DNA of 64,000 nucleotides, from the NCBI GenBank assembly GCA_051004735.1, contig JBPCKA010000098.1, forward strand, positions 28,375-92,374, read 5' to 3'. Positions within the stretch are counted from its first letter, which is position 1. Every line of letters begins with the position of its first letter. The position numbers and the translations under genes are program-made. This stretch comes from Euzebya sp051004735 (lineage in GTDB: Bacteria > Actinomycetota > Nitriliruptoria > Euzebyales > Euzebyaceae). Below, in pieces: positions 1 to 8,136 of the stretch. Below the pieces are notes generated by a model. The model was not told the DNA's origin and did not search any database. It saw nothing but the letters and a program-made list of their open reading frames with translations.

Positions 1-68
1 AGGGGGGCCAAGGCCAGTCGTACCGCCATGTAGCGGCCCAGGCTGGACCCGCCTTTGGAAGATGCCAC
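1..68 (-). CDS. Partial ABC transporter permease, N-terminus only (probable)
   Basis: A minus-strand frame opens with GTG at 68 after a GGAG ribosome-binding site and runs off the left edge. The visible residues (about 22) include S-S-L-G-R-Y-M-A-V-R-L-A, which resembles the start of dipeptide-type permeases, where a G-R-Y stretch precedes the first membrane helix. It lies directly downstream of a family-5 substrate-binding lipoprotein, as the permease genes of these importers usually do. Too little is visible for a firm family call. Confidence 0.45.
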   Translation of the reverse strand, partial: MASSKGGSSLGRYMAVRLALAP

Positions 69-155
69 GTCACGCTCCGCACAAGATCGACGGACCCGGT
101 CAGCCCGCAGTGCCGATTGACCCGAGGATAGGGCCCCGAGGACTACGACATTGTG

Positions 156-193
156 CCAGCGGCCGGGCTCCCCTGGGGGAACCCGGCCGCTGG
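156..193 (-). terminator. Strong hairpin between binding protein and permease
   Basis: Perfect 12-bp arms CCAGCGGCCGGG (156-167) and CCCGGCCGCTGG (182-193), with a further TCCCC/GGGGA pairing inside. It lies just after the stop of the binding-protein gene and before the permease start. No T-run follows, so it may be a factor-dependent or partial terminator, or a 3'-end stabiliser that raises binding-protein mRNA over permease mRNA. Confidence 0.6.
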
Positions 194-211
194 ATGGCTA
201 AAAGATGGGGC

Positions 212-1924
212 CTACTGCAGTCCCAGAACGTAGAACCAGGTCTGCTGCGCCGCGGTCACGGTGTCCTCCACGCCGGTGACCCGGTCGCTGTAGAAGGCCT
301 TCTGACCCTCGGCATACAGCGGGATGAACGGCATGTCGGTCGCCGCAAGCTGCTGGATCTCATCGAAGATGGCCGCTCGGGCGTCCTCGTCGGTCTCCTG
401 CTGCTCATCGGTGATCAGCTGGTCCATCTCGTCGGACCCGTAGAAACCGATGAAGGTGTCGACGGAGTCGTAGAACGGCTCGATGTAGTCGTCGGGGTCC
501 AGGTAGTCGGGGTACCAACCCAGCAGATAGGCGCCGTAGGTGCCGGTATTGAGGTTGCTGGAGTACTCCGTGGCCCAGTCCGAGGACATGGTGGTCACGT
601 TGAACAGACCGGACTCGTTAAGTGACCGGGCGATGGTCTCGGCCACGTCGGCCTCGGTGTCGCCGTACTTGTTCAGCGGGTACCACAGGTCGAACTCGAT
701 GGGTGTGTCGGTCAGCTCGGGGGTCTCCAGGTCGGAGATGTAGTCGGCGCTGGCAGAGAAGGTCGAGGGGATCATGCTGAACAACGGGACAGCCTGGCCG
801 TCAAAGACCTCATCGGAGATGCGCTGGCGGTCGATGGTCGTGGCGATTGCCTGGCGCACAGCCGGGTCATCGAAGGGAGGCTGTGTCACGTCCAGGACGA
901 TGTAGCGGGTGCGCCCACCGTCCACGATCAGCTGCTGCAGGCCATCCTCACCCTCAAGGCCGGCGGCCTCGGTCGGACCGAAGTCGTTGACGACCATGTC
1001 GATCTCGCCTGCGGCCAGGGCGTTGCGCATCTGGGCGGAGTCCTCGAAGAAGGACACCCGCACCGTGCCGATCGCGGGAGCGTCTCCCCAGAAGTCGTCG
1101 TAGCGCTCCAGGGTCATCGACACGCCGGGCTGGTAGTCGGTCAGCTGGTAGGGACCGGTGCCGACGATGGTGTCCTGGGTCAGGAAGCCATCAGCTTCGG
1201 CGCGCTGGGTCTCAGCGCCCTCATCAGCGTCATCGGCGGCAATTGCTGAGTCGGGGGCAGAGTAGGCGTCGGAGTCACTCGGCAGGATCGAGGCCACGGT
1301 GTAGTTCAGCCGTGACAGGAAGGTCGAGTTGGCCTCGCTGATCGTGATGACGACCTCGGTCGGGCTGGTGGCCTCGATGCTCTCGATGGAGTTGATCAGG
1401 AACGAGGCGCCGTCGGGATGGTTGATGTCCAGCGAGCGGTTCAGCGAGAACACCACGTCCTCGGAGTCAAAGTCGCTGCCGTCCTGGAAGGTCACGCCCT
1501 CACGCAAGGTGAAGGTGTAGGTCAGACCGTCCTCGGAGATGTCCCACTCGGTTGCAAGACCGGGGCCCACCTCACTGGATCCCGGGCCGAACTCGACCAG
1601 GCGGTTGGTGGTGTTGAACAGAATGTCCGAAGCGAACTTCTCATACACGTCAGCCGGGTCGATCGAGGATGGCATTTCGGTGGTGCCGAACACCAGGACC
1701 TCATCACCTCCGGCGGGTGCGTCTGCCGGGGCATCGTCGGTCGTGGGCTCATCGGCCGGTTCGTCCGCGGATGTCGCGTCATCGGCGGTCGGCTCGTCAG
1801 CTGCTGTGGTCCCGTCGTCGGTGGTGGTGTCCTCACCGGTCGAACCGCCACCGCAGGCGGTTGAAAGCAGCGCCAACACGGCGATCAGCGCCAGCAGGCG
1901 CAGCAGGCTAAAGGGTGCGCGCAT
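212..1924 (-). CDS. Family-5 (peptide/nickel type) ABC transporter substrate-binding lipoprotein
   Basis: 570 aa. Captures a small solute, probably an oligopeptide, outside the membrane and hands it to an ABC permease. Residues 1-24 form a lipoprotein signal peptide ending in the lipobox L-S-T-A-C (Cys24). A Thr/Asp/Glu-rich linker (about 25-75) follows, then an SBP_bac_5 fold with the typical G-L-A-T-E-W and Y-T-F-T-L-R-E-G-V-T-F-Q-D-G blocks near 125-150. An AGGGAGGA ribosome-binding site precedes the ATG. The leader holds a 7-bp hairpin (1956-1982). The permease frame starts just downstream. Ligand is unknown. Confidence 0.9.
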   Translation of the reverse strand: MRAPFSLLRLLALIAVLALLSTACGGGSTGEDTTTDDGTTAADEPTADDATSADEPADEPTTDDAPADAPAGGDEVLVFGTTEMPSSIDPADVYEKFASDILFNTTNRLVEFGPGSSEVGPGLATEWDISEDGLTYTFTLREGVTFQDGSDFDSEDVVFSLNRSLDINHPDGASFLINSIESIEATSPTEVVITISEANSTFLSRLNYTVASILPSDSDAYSAPDSAIAADDADEGAETQRAEADGFLTQDTIVGTGPYQLTDYQPGVSMTLERYDDFWGDAPAIGTVRVSFFEDSAQMRNALAAGEIDMVVNDFGPTEAAGLEGEDGLQQLIVDGGRTRYIVLDVTQPPFDDPAVRQAIATTIDRQRISDEVFDGQAVPLFSMIPSTFSASADYISDLETPELTDTPIEFDLWYPLNKYGDTEADVAETIARSLNESGLFNVTTMSSDWATEYSSNLNTGTYGAYLLGWYPDYLDPDDYIEPFYDSVDTFIGFYGSDEMDQLITDEQQETDEDARAAIFDEIQQLAATDMPFIPLYAEGQKAFYSDRVTGVEDTVTAAQQTWFYVLGLQ

Positions 1925-2230
1925 AAGGGTTTCCTCCCTTGAAAGTGGTCAAGATCGCGCCCTGCCCTGGGGAGCGGGCGCGTGCCATCGGATCACCTAA
2001 CCCGACAGGGGCGAGATACTAGGGCAACCAACGACCGTTGTCGTTGGATTCTGGAAACAGCGTGGAACCGTCCGTGGCAGAGAGGATTCACCGTCGAGTC
2101 GGCCCACTCCTGCACCGATCCGTGATCGGACCGACAGATTTTGCGGGTCCAGACGGATGACATCACCCGTCGCCGCGGGGGCAAAGACGTGGCAGGGTTG
2201 CAGCAAGACAGATCGAGGAGACACGAACCA
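1925..2230. other. Divergent intergenic region with two inverted repeats
   Basis: About 306 bp between the binding-protein gene and moxR, which diverge. It holds a leader hairpin for the minus-strand gene (arms CGCGCCC 1956-1962 and GGGCGCG 1976-1982) and an 8-4-8 palindrome, CCAACGACCGTTGTCGTTGG, at 2028-2047. The palindrome is the best operator candidate for either direction. No convincing gene is seen. The moxR reading frame stays open back to 2141, but its ribosome-binding site is at 2215-2220. Confidence 0.5.
2028..2047. promoter_or_regulatory. 8-4-8 palindrome, candidate operator
   Basis: CCAACGACCGTTGTCGTTGG: perfect 8-bp arms with a 4-nt centre, about 100 bp upstream of the binding-protein start and about 180 bp upstream of moxR. 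No regulator gene is adjacent, so the binding protein is unknown. A small transcript hairpin is also possible. Confidence 0.4.
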
Positions 2231-3196
2231 GTGGCAAACGGGCAGGTTGCACCGGCAGTGGACGCCGTGGCGGGAACGTACACAGCCATCGAGTCGAACG
2301 TGGCCCGGGCCATCCAGGGCAAGCCGGAGGTCATCCGTCTGGCGCTGATCGCCATGCTGGCCGAGGGACATCTTCTGATCGAGGACGTTCCCGGCGTCGG
2401 AAAGACCCTCCTGGCAAAGGCCATCGCCAAGTCCGTCGCCTGCTCGGTCAGGCGCGTGCAGTTCACACCGGACCTTCTTCCCAGCGACATCACCGGCACC
2501 ACGGTCTACAACGCCGAAAGCCACGACTGGGAGTTCAAACCAGGCGCCGTGTTCGCCAACATCGTCCTTGGTGATGAAATCAACAGGGCCGGACCCAAGA
2601 CGCAGTCGGCTCTGCTTGAGGCAATGGAAGAACGCACGGTGTCAGTCGACGGCACCACCCACACGCTGGCGGCGCCGTTCATGGTCATGGCCACGCAGAA
2701 CCCGATCGAGTTGGAGGGCACCTATCCACTGCCCGAGGCGCAACGCGACCGGTTCATGATGAAGATCACCATCGGCTATCCCGCCGTGGAGGCTGAACTG
2801 GCCGTGTTGAACACCCACGGATCCGGCGATGCGGCCGCGACCTTGCAGCCGGTGGCATCGGCGCAGGACGTCGCCCAACTGATCGAGACGGTGAAGCACC
2901 TCCACACAGCCGACGCGCTGAAGCGCTACATCGTCGACGTCGTTCGCGCCACCCGTGAGCACCGCTCGGTGGAGTTGGGCTGTTCGCCGCGGGCAGGTCT
3001 GGCACTGCTCCGTGCCGCTCGCGCCGCGGCCGCCACCACTGCCCGGGACTATGTGGTGCCAGATGACGTCAAGGCATTGGCCATCAGTGTGCTGTCTCAC
3101 CGCCTGATCCTGTCCCCCGATGCACAGATGAGCGGGATCACCGCAGAGACCGTGATCTCCGATGTGATCGGCGCCGTCCCGATCCCTCAGCGGTAG
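2231..3196 (+). CDS. moxR: MoxR family AAA+ ATPase
   Basis: 321 aa from GTG 2231, chosen because GAGGAG sits at 2215-2220; the frame is open to 2141 but without a ribosome-binding site. MoxR ATPases act as chaperones that help metal centres or complexes to assemble. Walker A G-V-G-K-T is near residue 55, Walker B V-L-G-D-E-I-N-R-A near 113, and sensor region A-T-Q-N-P near 160. The stop overlaps the GTG of the DUF58 gene by one base. MoxR, DUF58 and a transglutaminase-like membrane protein form a standard three-gene operon whose role in most bacteria, envelope-related or otherwise, is unsettled. Confidence 0.92.
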   Translation: MANGQVAPAVDAVAGTYTAIESNVARAIQGKPEVIRLALIAMLAEGHLLIEDVPGVGKTLLAKAIAKSVACSVRRVQFTPDLLPSDITGTTVYNAESHDWEFKPGAVFANIVLGDEINRAGPKTQSALLEAMEERTVSVDGTTHTLAAPFMVMATQNPIELEGTYPLPEAQRDRFMMKITIGYPAVEAELAVLNTHGSGDAAATLQPVASAQDVAQLIETVKHLHTADALKRYIVDVVRATREHRSVELGCSPRAGLALLRAARAAAATTARDYVVPDDVKALAISVLSHRLILSPDAQMSGITAETVISDVIGAVPIPQR

Positions 3197-4431
3197 TGGT
3201 CACCAGCCGCGGCATCACCCTGCTGGCCGCAGCCGTCCTGGCCTGGCTGGCCGGCAGGACGCTGGGAATCGGGGAGTTGTACGCGGTGGCGGTCGCCGCT
3301 GCCGCCGTGGTGGGGCTGGGCGTGCTGTACGTCCGTCTGACCACCAGTTCGGTGTCAGCCAGGCGGCAAGTCGCCACCCAGCGGGTCGTGGCCGGCGCGA
3401 ACCTGGATGCGCTGGTTGAGCTGCGCAACGACGCACGCCTGCCCTCACCCACCTTGCTGATCAGCGAGAACTTGCCCGGCGCGATGGCCGCAGCCGGTCA
3501 TACCGAGCGCGGGGAGGCCAGGTTCGTGGTGGGCGGACTGGGGCCCGGGCGCGTGGCGTCCGCCCGGTACACCGCCATCGCCACGACCCGTGGCCGTTAC
3601 CAACTGGGCCCCGTGAAGGTCCGCGTTCGCGATCCCTTCGGCGTTGCAGAGCGGACCCGCCGCTACACCCAGACACACGACGTGCTGGTGTATCCCCGGA
3701 TCGAGCCGCTGCCCGCTGCACCCGTGCGGGGTGCCCACATGGGTTCGGGCAGTTCCGACACACGTCGGGTGTTTTCGACCGGCGATGACTTCTACACGAT
3801 GCGCGAATACGTCAACGGCGACGACCTACGCCGGGTCCACTGGCCCTCCACTGCTCATCGTCAGACACTGATGGTGCGTCAGATGGAGCAACCCTGGCAG
3901 GCACACGCCACCGTGTACCTGGACGCCCGCCGGGTCGCCCATGGGACCGGCCCCACGGGAACATTGGAGAAGGCGGTGTCCGTTGCCGCATCGATGGTCT
4001 ACCACCTGGCCGATGCGGGCTACGCGATGCGATTGGTCACCGACGGGACCGCGGGCCGCATCGGTCCGCAGTCATGGGAAAGCGCACTGGACAAGTTGGC
4101 CATCCTGGAACCAAGTGAGAACGCCGGGCTGGCCCCCTCCGTTGCGGCTGCCCGTGGCGGCGAAGGACTCTTCGTCGGGATCCTCGGCGTCCCGTCGGGC
4201 CGCGAGGATCTGGCCAGCCACCCCGACATGCGATCGCTGTTCGGGGTCCGGGGGTTCGGACAGCGGATGGCTCTGGTCGTGTCGCAGTCCGGTGACCCAC
4301 GCGGAAGTCTGATGGCCGCGCTGTTGCGCGGCGCCGGGTGGCAGGCAACCACCGTTGCACCGTCCCAACCGTTGACTGCGGCATGGCAGGAACTGACCCG
4401 ACCCGCCATCCGGCGAGGAGCAGCGGTCTGA
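3196..4431 (+). CDS. DUF58 domain-containing membrane protein
   Basis: 411 aa. Two N-terminal membrane helices (about 5-50) precede a beta-rich region and the DUF58 core. The signature R-R-V-H-W-P-S-T-A and the following V-R-Q-M-E-Q lie near residues 213-235; the C-terminal half resembles a von Willebrand A fold. The GTG start overlaps the moxR stop, and the stop overlaps the next ATG (ATGA), so the three genes are translationally coupled. It is presumed to be a substrate or partner of the MoxR ATPase. Confidence 0.9.
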   Translation: MVTSRGITLLAAAVLAWLAGRTLGIGELYAVAVAAAAVVGLGVLYVRLTTSSVSARRQVATQRVVAGANLDALVELRNDARLPSPTLLISENLPGAMAAAGHTERGEARFVVGGLGPGRVASARYTAIATTRGRYQLGPVKVRVRDPFGVAERTRRYTQTHDVLVYPRIEPLPAAPVRGAHMGSGSSDTRRVFSTGDDFYTMREYVNGDDLRRVHWPSTAHRQTLMVRQMEQPWQAHATVYLDARRVAHGTGPTGTLEKAVSVAASMVYHLADAGYAMRLVTDGTAGRIGPQSWESALDKLAILEPSENAGLAPSVAAARGGEGLFVGILGVPSGREDLASHPDMRSLFGVRGFGQRMALVVSQSGDPRGSLMAALLRGAGWQATTVAPSQPLTAAWQELTRPAIRRGAAV

Positions 4432-6737
4432 TGAGTGCCACCATCACCCGACCCCGGCCGTCGACCCAATCTCCGGTCCCGCACGATGACCACTCCCCTG
4501 CCACCCCGCCGCAGGCACGCCCCCTGGTCAGTGATGATCTGCTGACACTGGCGTTGGGTCTGCTGATGCTCGCGGCGATCGTGCCATTGCGAAGCGTCTT
4601 CATCGGTGCCGAGTGGGTGCGGCCGGTCATCGGCGGGGTGATTCTCAGCCTGGGAATCGGCTGGGGCGCCCGACGGCTTGGCGTAGGGCCCATCACCCAC
4701 CTGGTGATGACCACGATCAGCCTGTTGATCTTCATCACCATTGCCTTCCTGCCGACCACCGCAATCGGCGGACTCCTCCCGACCGCGACCACCCTCTCGT
4801 CGCTGAGAGACCTGTTCCTGCGCGGGCTGGAACTGGTCGAACTGCGGCCTTCACCGACGTTCGCAGAGGCCGGTCTGCTGCTACTGGCAGTCAGCGGGAC
4901 CTGGATCGTCAGCTATCTGGCAGATGGGATGCTGTTCGTCCTGCGCTCACCCCTAAAGGCCATCGCCTGCGCACTGGTCATGTGGGCCGTCCCCCTGGCC
5001 GTTGCGCCGACGTCCTCCTCGATCACGCTTCCCGCCGCCGCGATCCTGGGTGCCAGCGCGGTGATGATGCTGCTGGGAAACGCTCTGTTCACCGGCTCCT
5101 ACGGCGTGCGGGTCACCGCTCCCGGTCAGGACGGCCGACCCCGGTCGGCGCCAGTCATTCCGCTGCCGGGCTGGACGCTGGCCGTGGCCGCAGTCGTCGT
5201 CGGTCTGGTCTTCGCCTCGATTCTTCCCGGGTTCACCGACGACCCGTTGTATGCGGCCCGCGGTGGGACGGGCACAACGATCACGACCAACCCGATCGTC
5301 GACATCCGCAAGCGGTTGGTGGCCAGCAACACCGGCCCGGTGATCCTGGTGAACTCACCCCGCCCCATCTACCTTCGCACCACGGCCCTGGACCGCTATG
5401 ACTCCGACGAGCAGTGGACCGCAGGCACGATCAGCGGGCAACGGGTCTCCGGGGTGGTGGATAGTCCCCCACCGGTGCCGGTTGAACGGGTGGAGGTCGG
5501 CGTCGAGATCGCGCCCAATATCGAGGGTGGTGCGGTGCTGGCACCGGCCCCCTATCAGCCCATCATCGTCAGCGGTCCCAAGGCCGAGGTCCTGCGATAT
5601 GACCGCCGGTCCTCGACGCTGACCGTGCCAGGCGACGCGACCCTTGTCGCGGGGGATAGCTATGTGGTCGAGGCGGCCATTCCACAACCGACCGCCGATG
5701 CCCTGCGCACGATAGCCGCACCCGGCCCAGGCACCGCCAACACGGAGTTGCCGGCCAATGTGCCTGCCGAGGTCAGCGCCCTGTCCCGCCAGATCGTCGA
5801 TCAGGCCGGAGCGGTGAGCATGTTCGACCAGGCGCTGGCGGTGCAGAACGTGTTGCGGACCTGGACCTACTCCACTCAGCCTGACTCGGGGCTGGGAGCA
5901 ACGGCGATGCTGCAGTTCATCAACTCGCAGACGGGCTACTGCGAGCAGTTCGCAGGCACCATGGCGGTCATGCTGCGGACACTGGGGATTCCCGCGCGAC
6001 TGGCTGTCGGCTATACCCCGGGAACATTGCAGGCGGACGGTCGCTGGGAGGTCACCAACGGCAACGCGCATGCCTGGGTGGAGGTCAACTTCGGCGAGTC
6101 GGGCTGGATTCCGTTCGAGCCCACACCTCGCACAGACGGCAATGTGTTGGTGACCAGTGCGACGGCGGTCGTGCCCAGCCAGACCCAGGCGCAACAGCAG
6201 GGACTGGACAGCGGTCCGGGCGTGGAGCCCGTGGGTCCTGGGGATCTGAGCTCGTTGCTGAACCAGCCGCAGTCGCTGCCCAGTCAGGACCCCTTCGCCC
6301 TGGAGCCGGGCGCGTCAAGTGGTTCTGGTGACAGTGGCGGTGGCGTGGGCTGGGCCCTGGTGCTGGTCCTGCTGGGCGTGGCCGGCGTCGGAGGCGTCGT
6401 GCTGGTGCGGTCCCGCGAGACGATCGATACCGCCGCCCCGCCTGCGCAGCGCATCCTGACGGCCAAGCGTCGCGTCGAGCTGGTGGGTCGAGCCGTGGGC
6501 CGTCCGCGTCACCCGGCCGAGACCGATGAGGAGTACTGCGCCCGTATCGCCGATGGCAGCCGAGCTGGGATGACGTTGGCACGCCCGGCCACCCGGGCCG
6601 TCTATGCGCCCGCCGTCACCCGTGAGGAGGCTGGCGAAGCCGAGTCCGCCGGCAAGGTCCTGTCCCACCGGTTGACGGTGGACCTCCCCGCGTGGCGCAA
6701 AGCACTGGTCCGTGCCCGCACCGTTCTGGGCCGCTGA
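4431..6737 (+). CDS. TgpA-like transglutaminase-domain membrane protein
   Basis: 768 aa from ATG 4431, preceded by CGAGGAG at 4414-4420. About six to seven membrane helices fill the first 260 residues. An extracytoplasmic transglutaminase-like domain follows, with Cys in T-G-Y-C-E-Q-F, His in G-N-A-H-A-W-V-E-V and a terminal F-E-P-T-P block where the family usually has D-P-T-P. A Ser/Gln-rich linker, one more helix (near 675) and a cytoplasmic tail finish the protein. Together with MoxR and DUF58 it forms the usual module. A peptide cross-linking or protease-like role in the envelope is inferred from the fold only. Confidence 0.88.
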   Translation: MSATITRPRPSTQSPVPHDDHSPATPPQARPLVSDDLLTLALGLLMLAAIVPLRSVFIGAEWVRPVIGGVILSLGIGWGARRLGVGPITHLVMTTISLLIFITIAFLPTTAIGGLLPTATTLSSLRDLFLRGLELVELRPSPTFAEAGLLLLAVSGTWIVSYLADGMLFVLRSPLKAIACALVMWAVPLAVAPTSSSITLPAAAILGASAVMMLLGNALFTGSYGVRVTAPGQDGRPRSAPVIPLPGWTLAVAAVVVGLVFASILPGFTDDPLYAARGGTGTTITTNPIVDIRKRLVASNTGPVILVNSPRPIYLRTTALDRYDSDEQWTAGTISGQRVSGVVDSPPPVPVERVEVGVEIAPNIEGGAVLAPAPYQPIIVSGPKAEVLRYDRRSSTLTVPGDATLVAGDSYVVEAAIPQPTADALRTIAAPGPGTANTELPANVPAEVSALSRQIVDQAGAVSMFDQALAVQNVLRTWTYSTQPDSGLGATAMLQFINSQTGYCEQFAGTMAVMLRTLGIPARLAVGYTPGTLQADGRWEVTNGNAHAWVEVNFGESGWIPFEPTPRTDGNVLVTSATAVVPSQTQAQQQGLDSGPGVEPVGPGDLSSLLNQPQSLPSQDPFALEPGASSGSGDSGGGVGWALVLVLLGVAGVGGVVLVRSRETIDTAAPPAQRILTAKRRVELVGRAVGRPRHPAETDEEYCARIADGSRAGMTLARPATRAVYAPAVTREEAGEAESAGKVLSHRLTVDLPAWRKALVRARTVLGR

Positions 6738-6744
6738 GTCGAGG

Positions 6745-7101
6745 TCAGGCCGAGTCATCCTCGGTACTGCGCCGCCGACCTTCCATGTAGCGATTCAGGC
6801 CACCTCGGACCTGGCCGCCAAGGTCCATGGCGTTGTCCCGACCAAGATGCTTCAACTGGTTCAGGACCACGATCGCGCTGACCAACATGACCACGAAACC
6901 GGCGAATCCCCAGATGATGTGGGACACGATGCCCAGCAGCATCACCACGCCAACGATGAAACCCAGGATTCCGTACCGCAACTTCGTCCGACCGTGTGCC
7001 TTGGGCAGCGTGGCCACAGCGCGCGCGAATTTCGGATCCTCGATGGCGAGTTGGGACTCGATCTCGGAGAGGATCTGCCGTTCGCGGTCAGACAGGGACA
7101 T
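6745..7101 (-). CDS. DUF3040 small membrane protein
   Basis: 118 aa. Begins M-S-L-S-D-R-E-R-Q-I-L-S-E-I-E, the hallmark of DUF3040, then has two close membrane helices (about 43-82) and a basic tail. The family is nearly confined to Actinobacteria, where it often sits just upstream of mraZ and the division cluster. That cluster is absent here: the gene ends 8 bp from the stop of the convergent transglutaminase gene. Function unknown. Confidence 0.88.
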   Translation of the reverse strand: MSLSDRERQILSEIESQLAIEDPKFARAVATLPKAHGRTKLRYGILGFIVGVVMLLGIVSHIIWGFAGFVVMLVSAIVVLNQLKHLGRDNAMDLGGQVRGGLNRYMEGRRRSTEDDSA

Positions 7102-7236
7102 TGGCCTTCGCAGTCGGGTGGTTCTAGTCGGATTCTACGTCAGCTCAGAACCTCTGGCGGTTCCATGTGGGTTGATTGTGACCCAAGACATTCCCGTTCG
7201 CATCAACTCTTATCCGCCACACCCCTGAGCTCGGGC

Positions 7237-8031
7237 TCAGTGACCCGTGAAGTTGGCAGGCCTGCCCTGCATTGCGGCCGTCGCGGCTTCAACGAAATCG
7301 GCCGAGGCCAGGCAGTGCTGTTGATGGGTCCGTTCGGCCATCAACATCTCCTCACGGCCGGTGGTGAAGGACTGCCGCAGCAGTGCAGGTACGGCTCCCG
7401 TGGCCACGGTCGGCCCGGAGGCCAACCTGGTGGCATAGGTCCGTGCGGCGTCGTCGAAGCAGTCCTTGTCGATAACCGCATCGACCAGTCCCCAGGCAAG
7501 CGCTGTTTGGGCGTCGACCTTGCGTGCGTTGATCGCCATGTCCGTGGCCCGGCTCAGGCCGATCAGTCGAGGCAGCCGTGTCAGTCCGCCCAGATCAGGA
7601 ATCAAGGCCCAGTTCGATTCCAACAGCGCCAGTTCGGCGTCGGGGGCGGCAAGTCGCAGGTGCGCGGCCAGGGCCAGCTGACAACCACCGCCAAAGGCCA
7701 CGCCCTGCACGGCGGCCACAACGGGCACCGGTAGGTCCTCAATACCGGTGAACGCCTGTTGCAGGTAGGCGATCCAGTCGTCCCCCGGGGCACCGTCGCC
7801 CAATTGCTCGCTGAACAGGCTGACGTCCAGCCCAGAGGAGAAACTGCGCCCCTCAGCCCGCAGCAGCACGGCGCGAACCCGCCCCTCACCGATCGCTGCC
7901 CGGGCCAGGTTGGCAGCCTGATGCAAGCCCTGGAACAGCGCGTGGTCCATCGCGTTCAGCTTGTCGGGACGGTTCAAGGTCGCCACCCCGACCCCGGAAT
8001 CCTCGACAGTGAACACAACGCGGTCGCTCAT
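7237..8031 (-). CDS. Enoyl-CoA hydratase/isomerase (crotonase) family protein
   Basis: 264 aa from ATG 8031 (M-S-D-R-V-V-F). Crotonase fold acting on acyl-CoA thioesters. The oxyanion-hole block A-F-G-G-G-C-Q-L-A is near residue 110, but the position of the catalytic Glu in G-G-G-C-E-L-A is Gln; the second Glu, in L-L-E-S-N-W, is kept. A classical two-Glu hydratase reaction is therefore doubtful and an isomerase- or thioesterase-like member is likelier. A short hairpin (CTGAGC/GCTCAG, 7225-7240) overlaps the stop codon. It lies downstream of dinB on the same strand. Confidence 0.85.
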   Translation of the reverse strand: MSDRVVFTVEDSGVGVATLNRPDKLNAMDHALFQGLHQAANLARAAIGEGRVRAVLLRAEGRSFSSGLDVSLFSEQLGDGAPGDDWIAYLQQAFTGIEDLPVPVVAAVQGVAFGGGCQLALAAHLRLAAPDAELALLESNWALIPDLGGLTRLPRLIGLSRATDMAINARKVDAQTALAWGLVDAVIDKDCFDDAARTYATRLASGPTVATGAVPALLRQSFTTGREEMLMAERTHQQHCLASADFVEAATAAMQGRPANFTGH

Positions 8032-8076
8032 GGCAGCACTCCAGGTTCGGCTATCCCCCAACCCTGCCATGCCCCT

Positions 8077-8136
8077 CGGATTCAGGCCCGTTCGGATTCA
8101 GGCCCGTTCGGATTCAGTCCCGTCGGATTCAGGCCC
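8077..8136. repeat. Tandem repeat (16-bp unit, 4 copies) across the dinB stop codon
   Basis: CGGATTCAGGCCCGTT occurs exactly at 8077-8092 and 8093-8108, with degenerate copies at 8109-8123 (15 bp) and 8124-8136. The dinB stop (8098-8100) lies inside the second copy, so the last dozen residues of DinB are repeat-encoded. The pattern suggests slippage duplication at the gene end. Confidence 0.9.

Noticed and set aside
4613..5401. Long alternative frames inside the transglutaminase and other genes
   Set aside because: They are Arg/Pro/His-rich shadows typical of GC-rich coding DNA and lack family motifs.
7225..7240. CTGAGC/GCTCAG hairpin as a terminator
   Set aside because: Only a 6-bp stem overlapping the stop codon, with no T-run. 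Too weak to call by itself.
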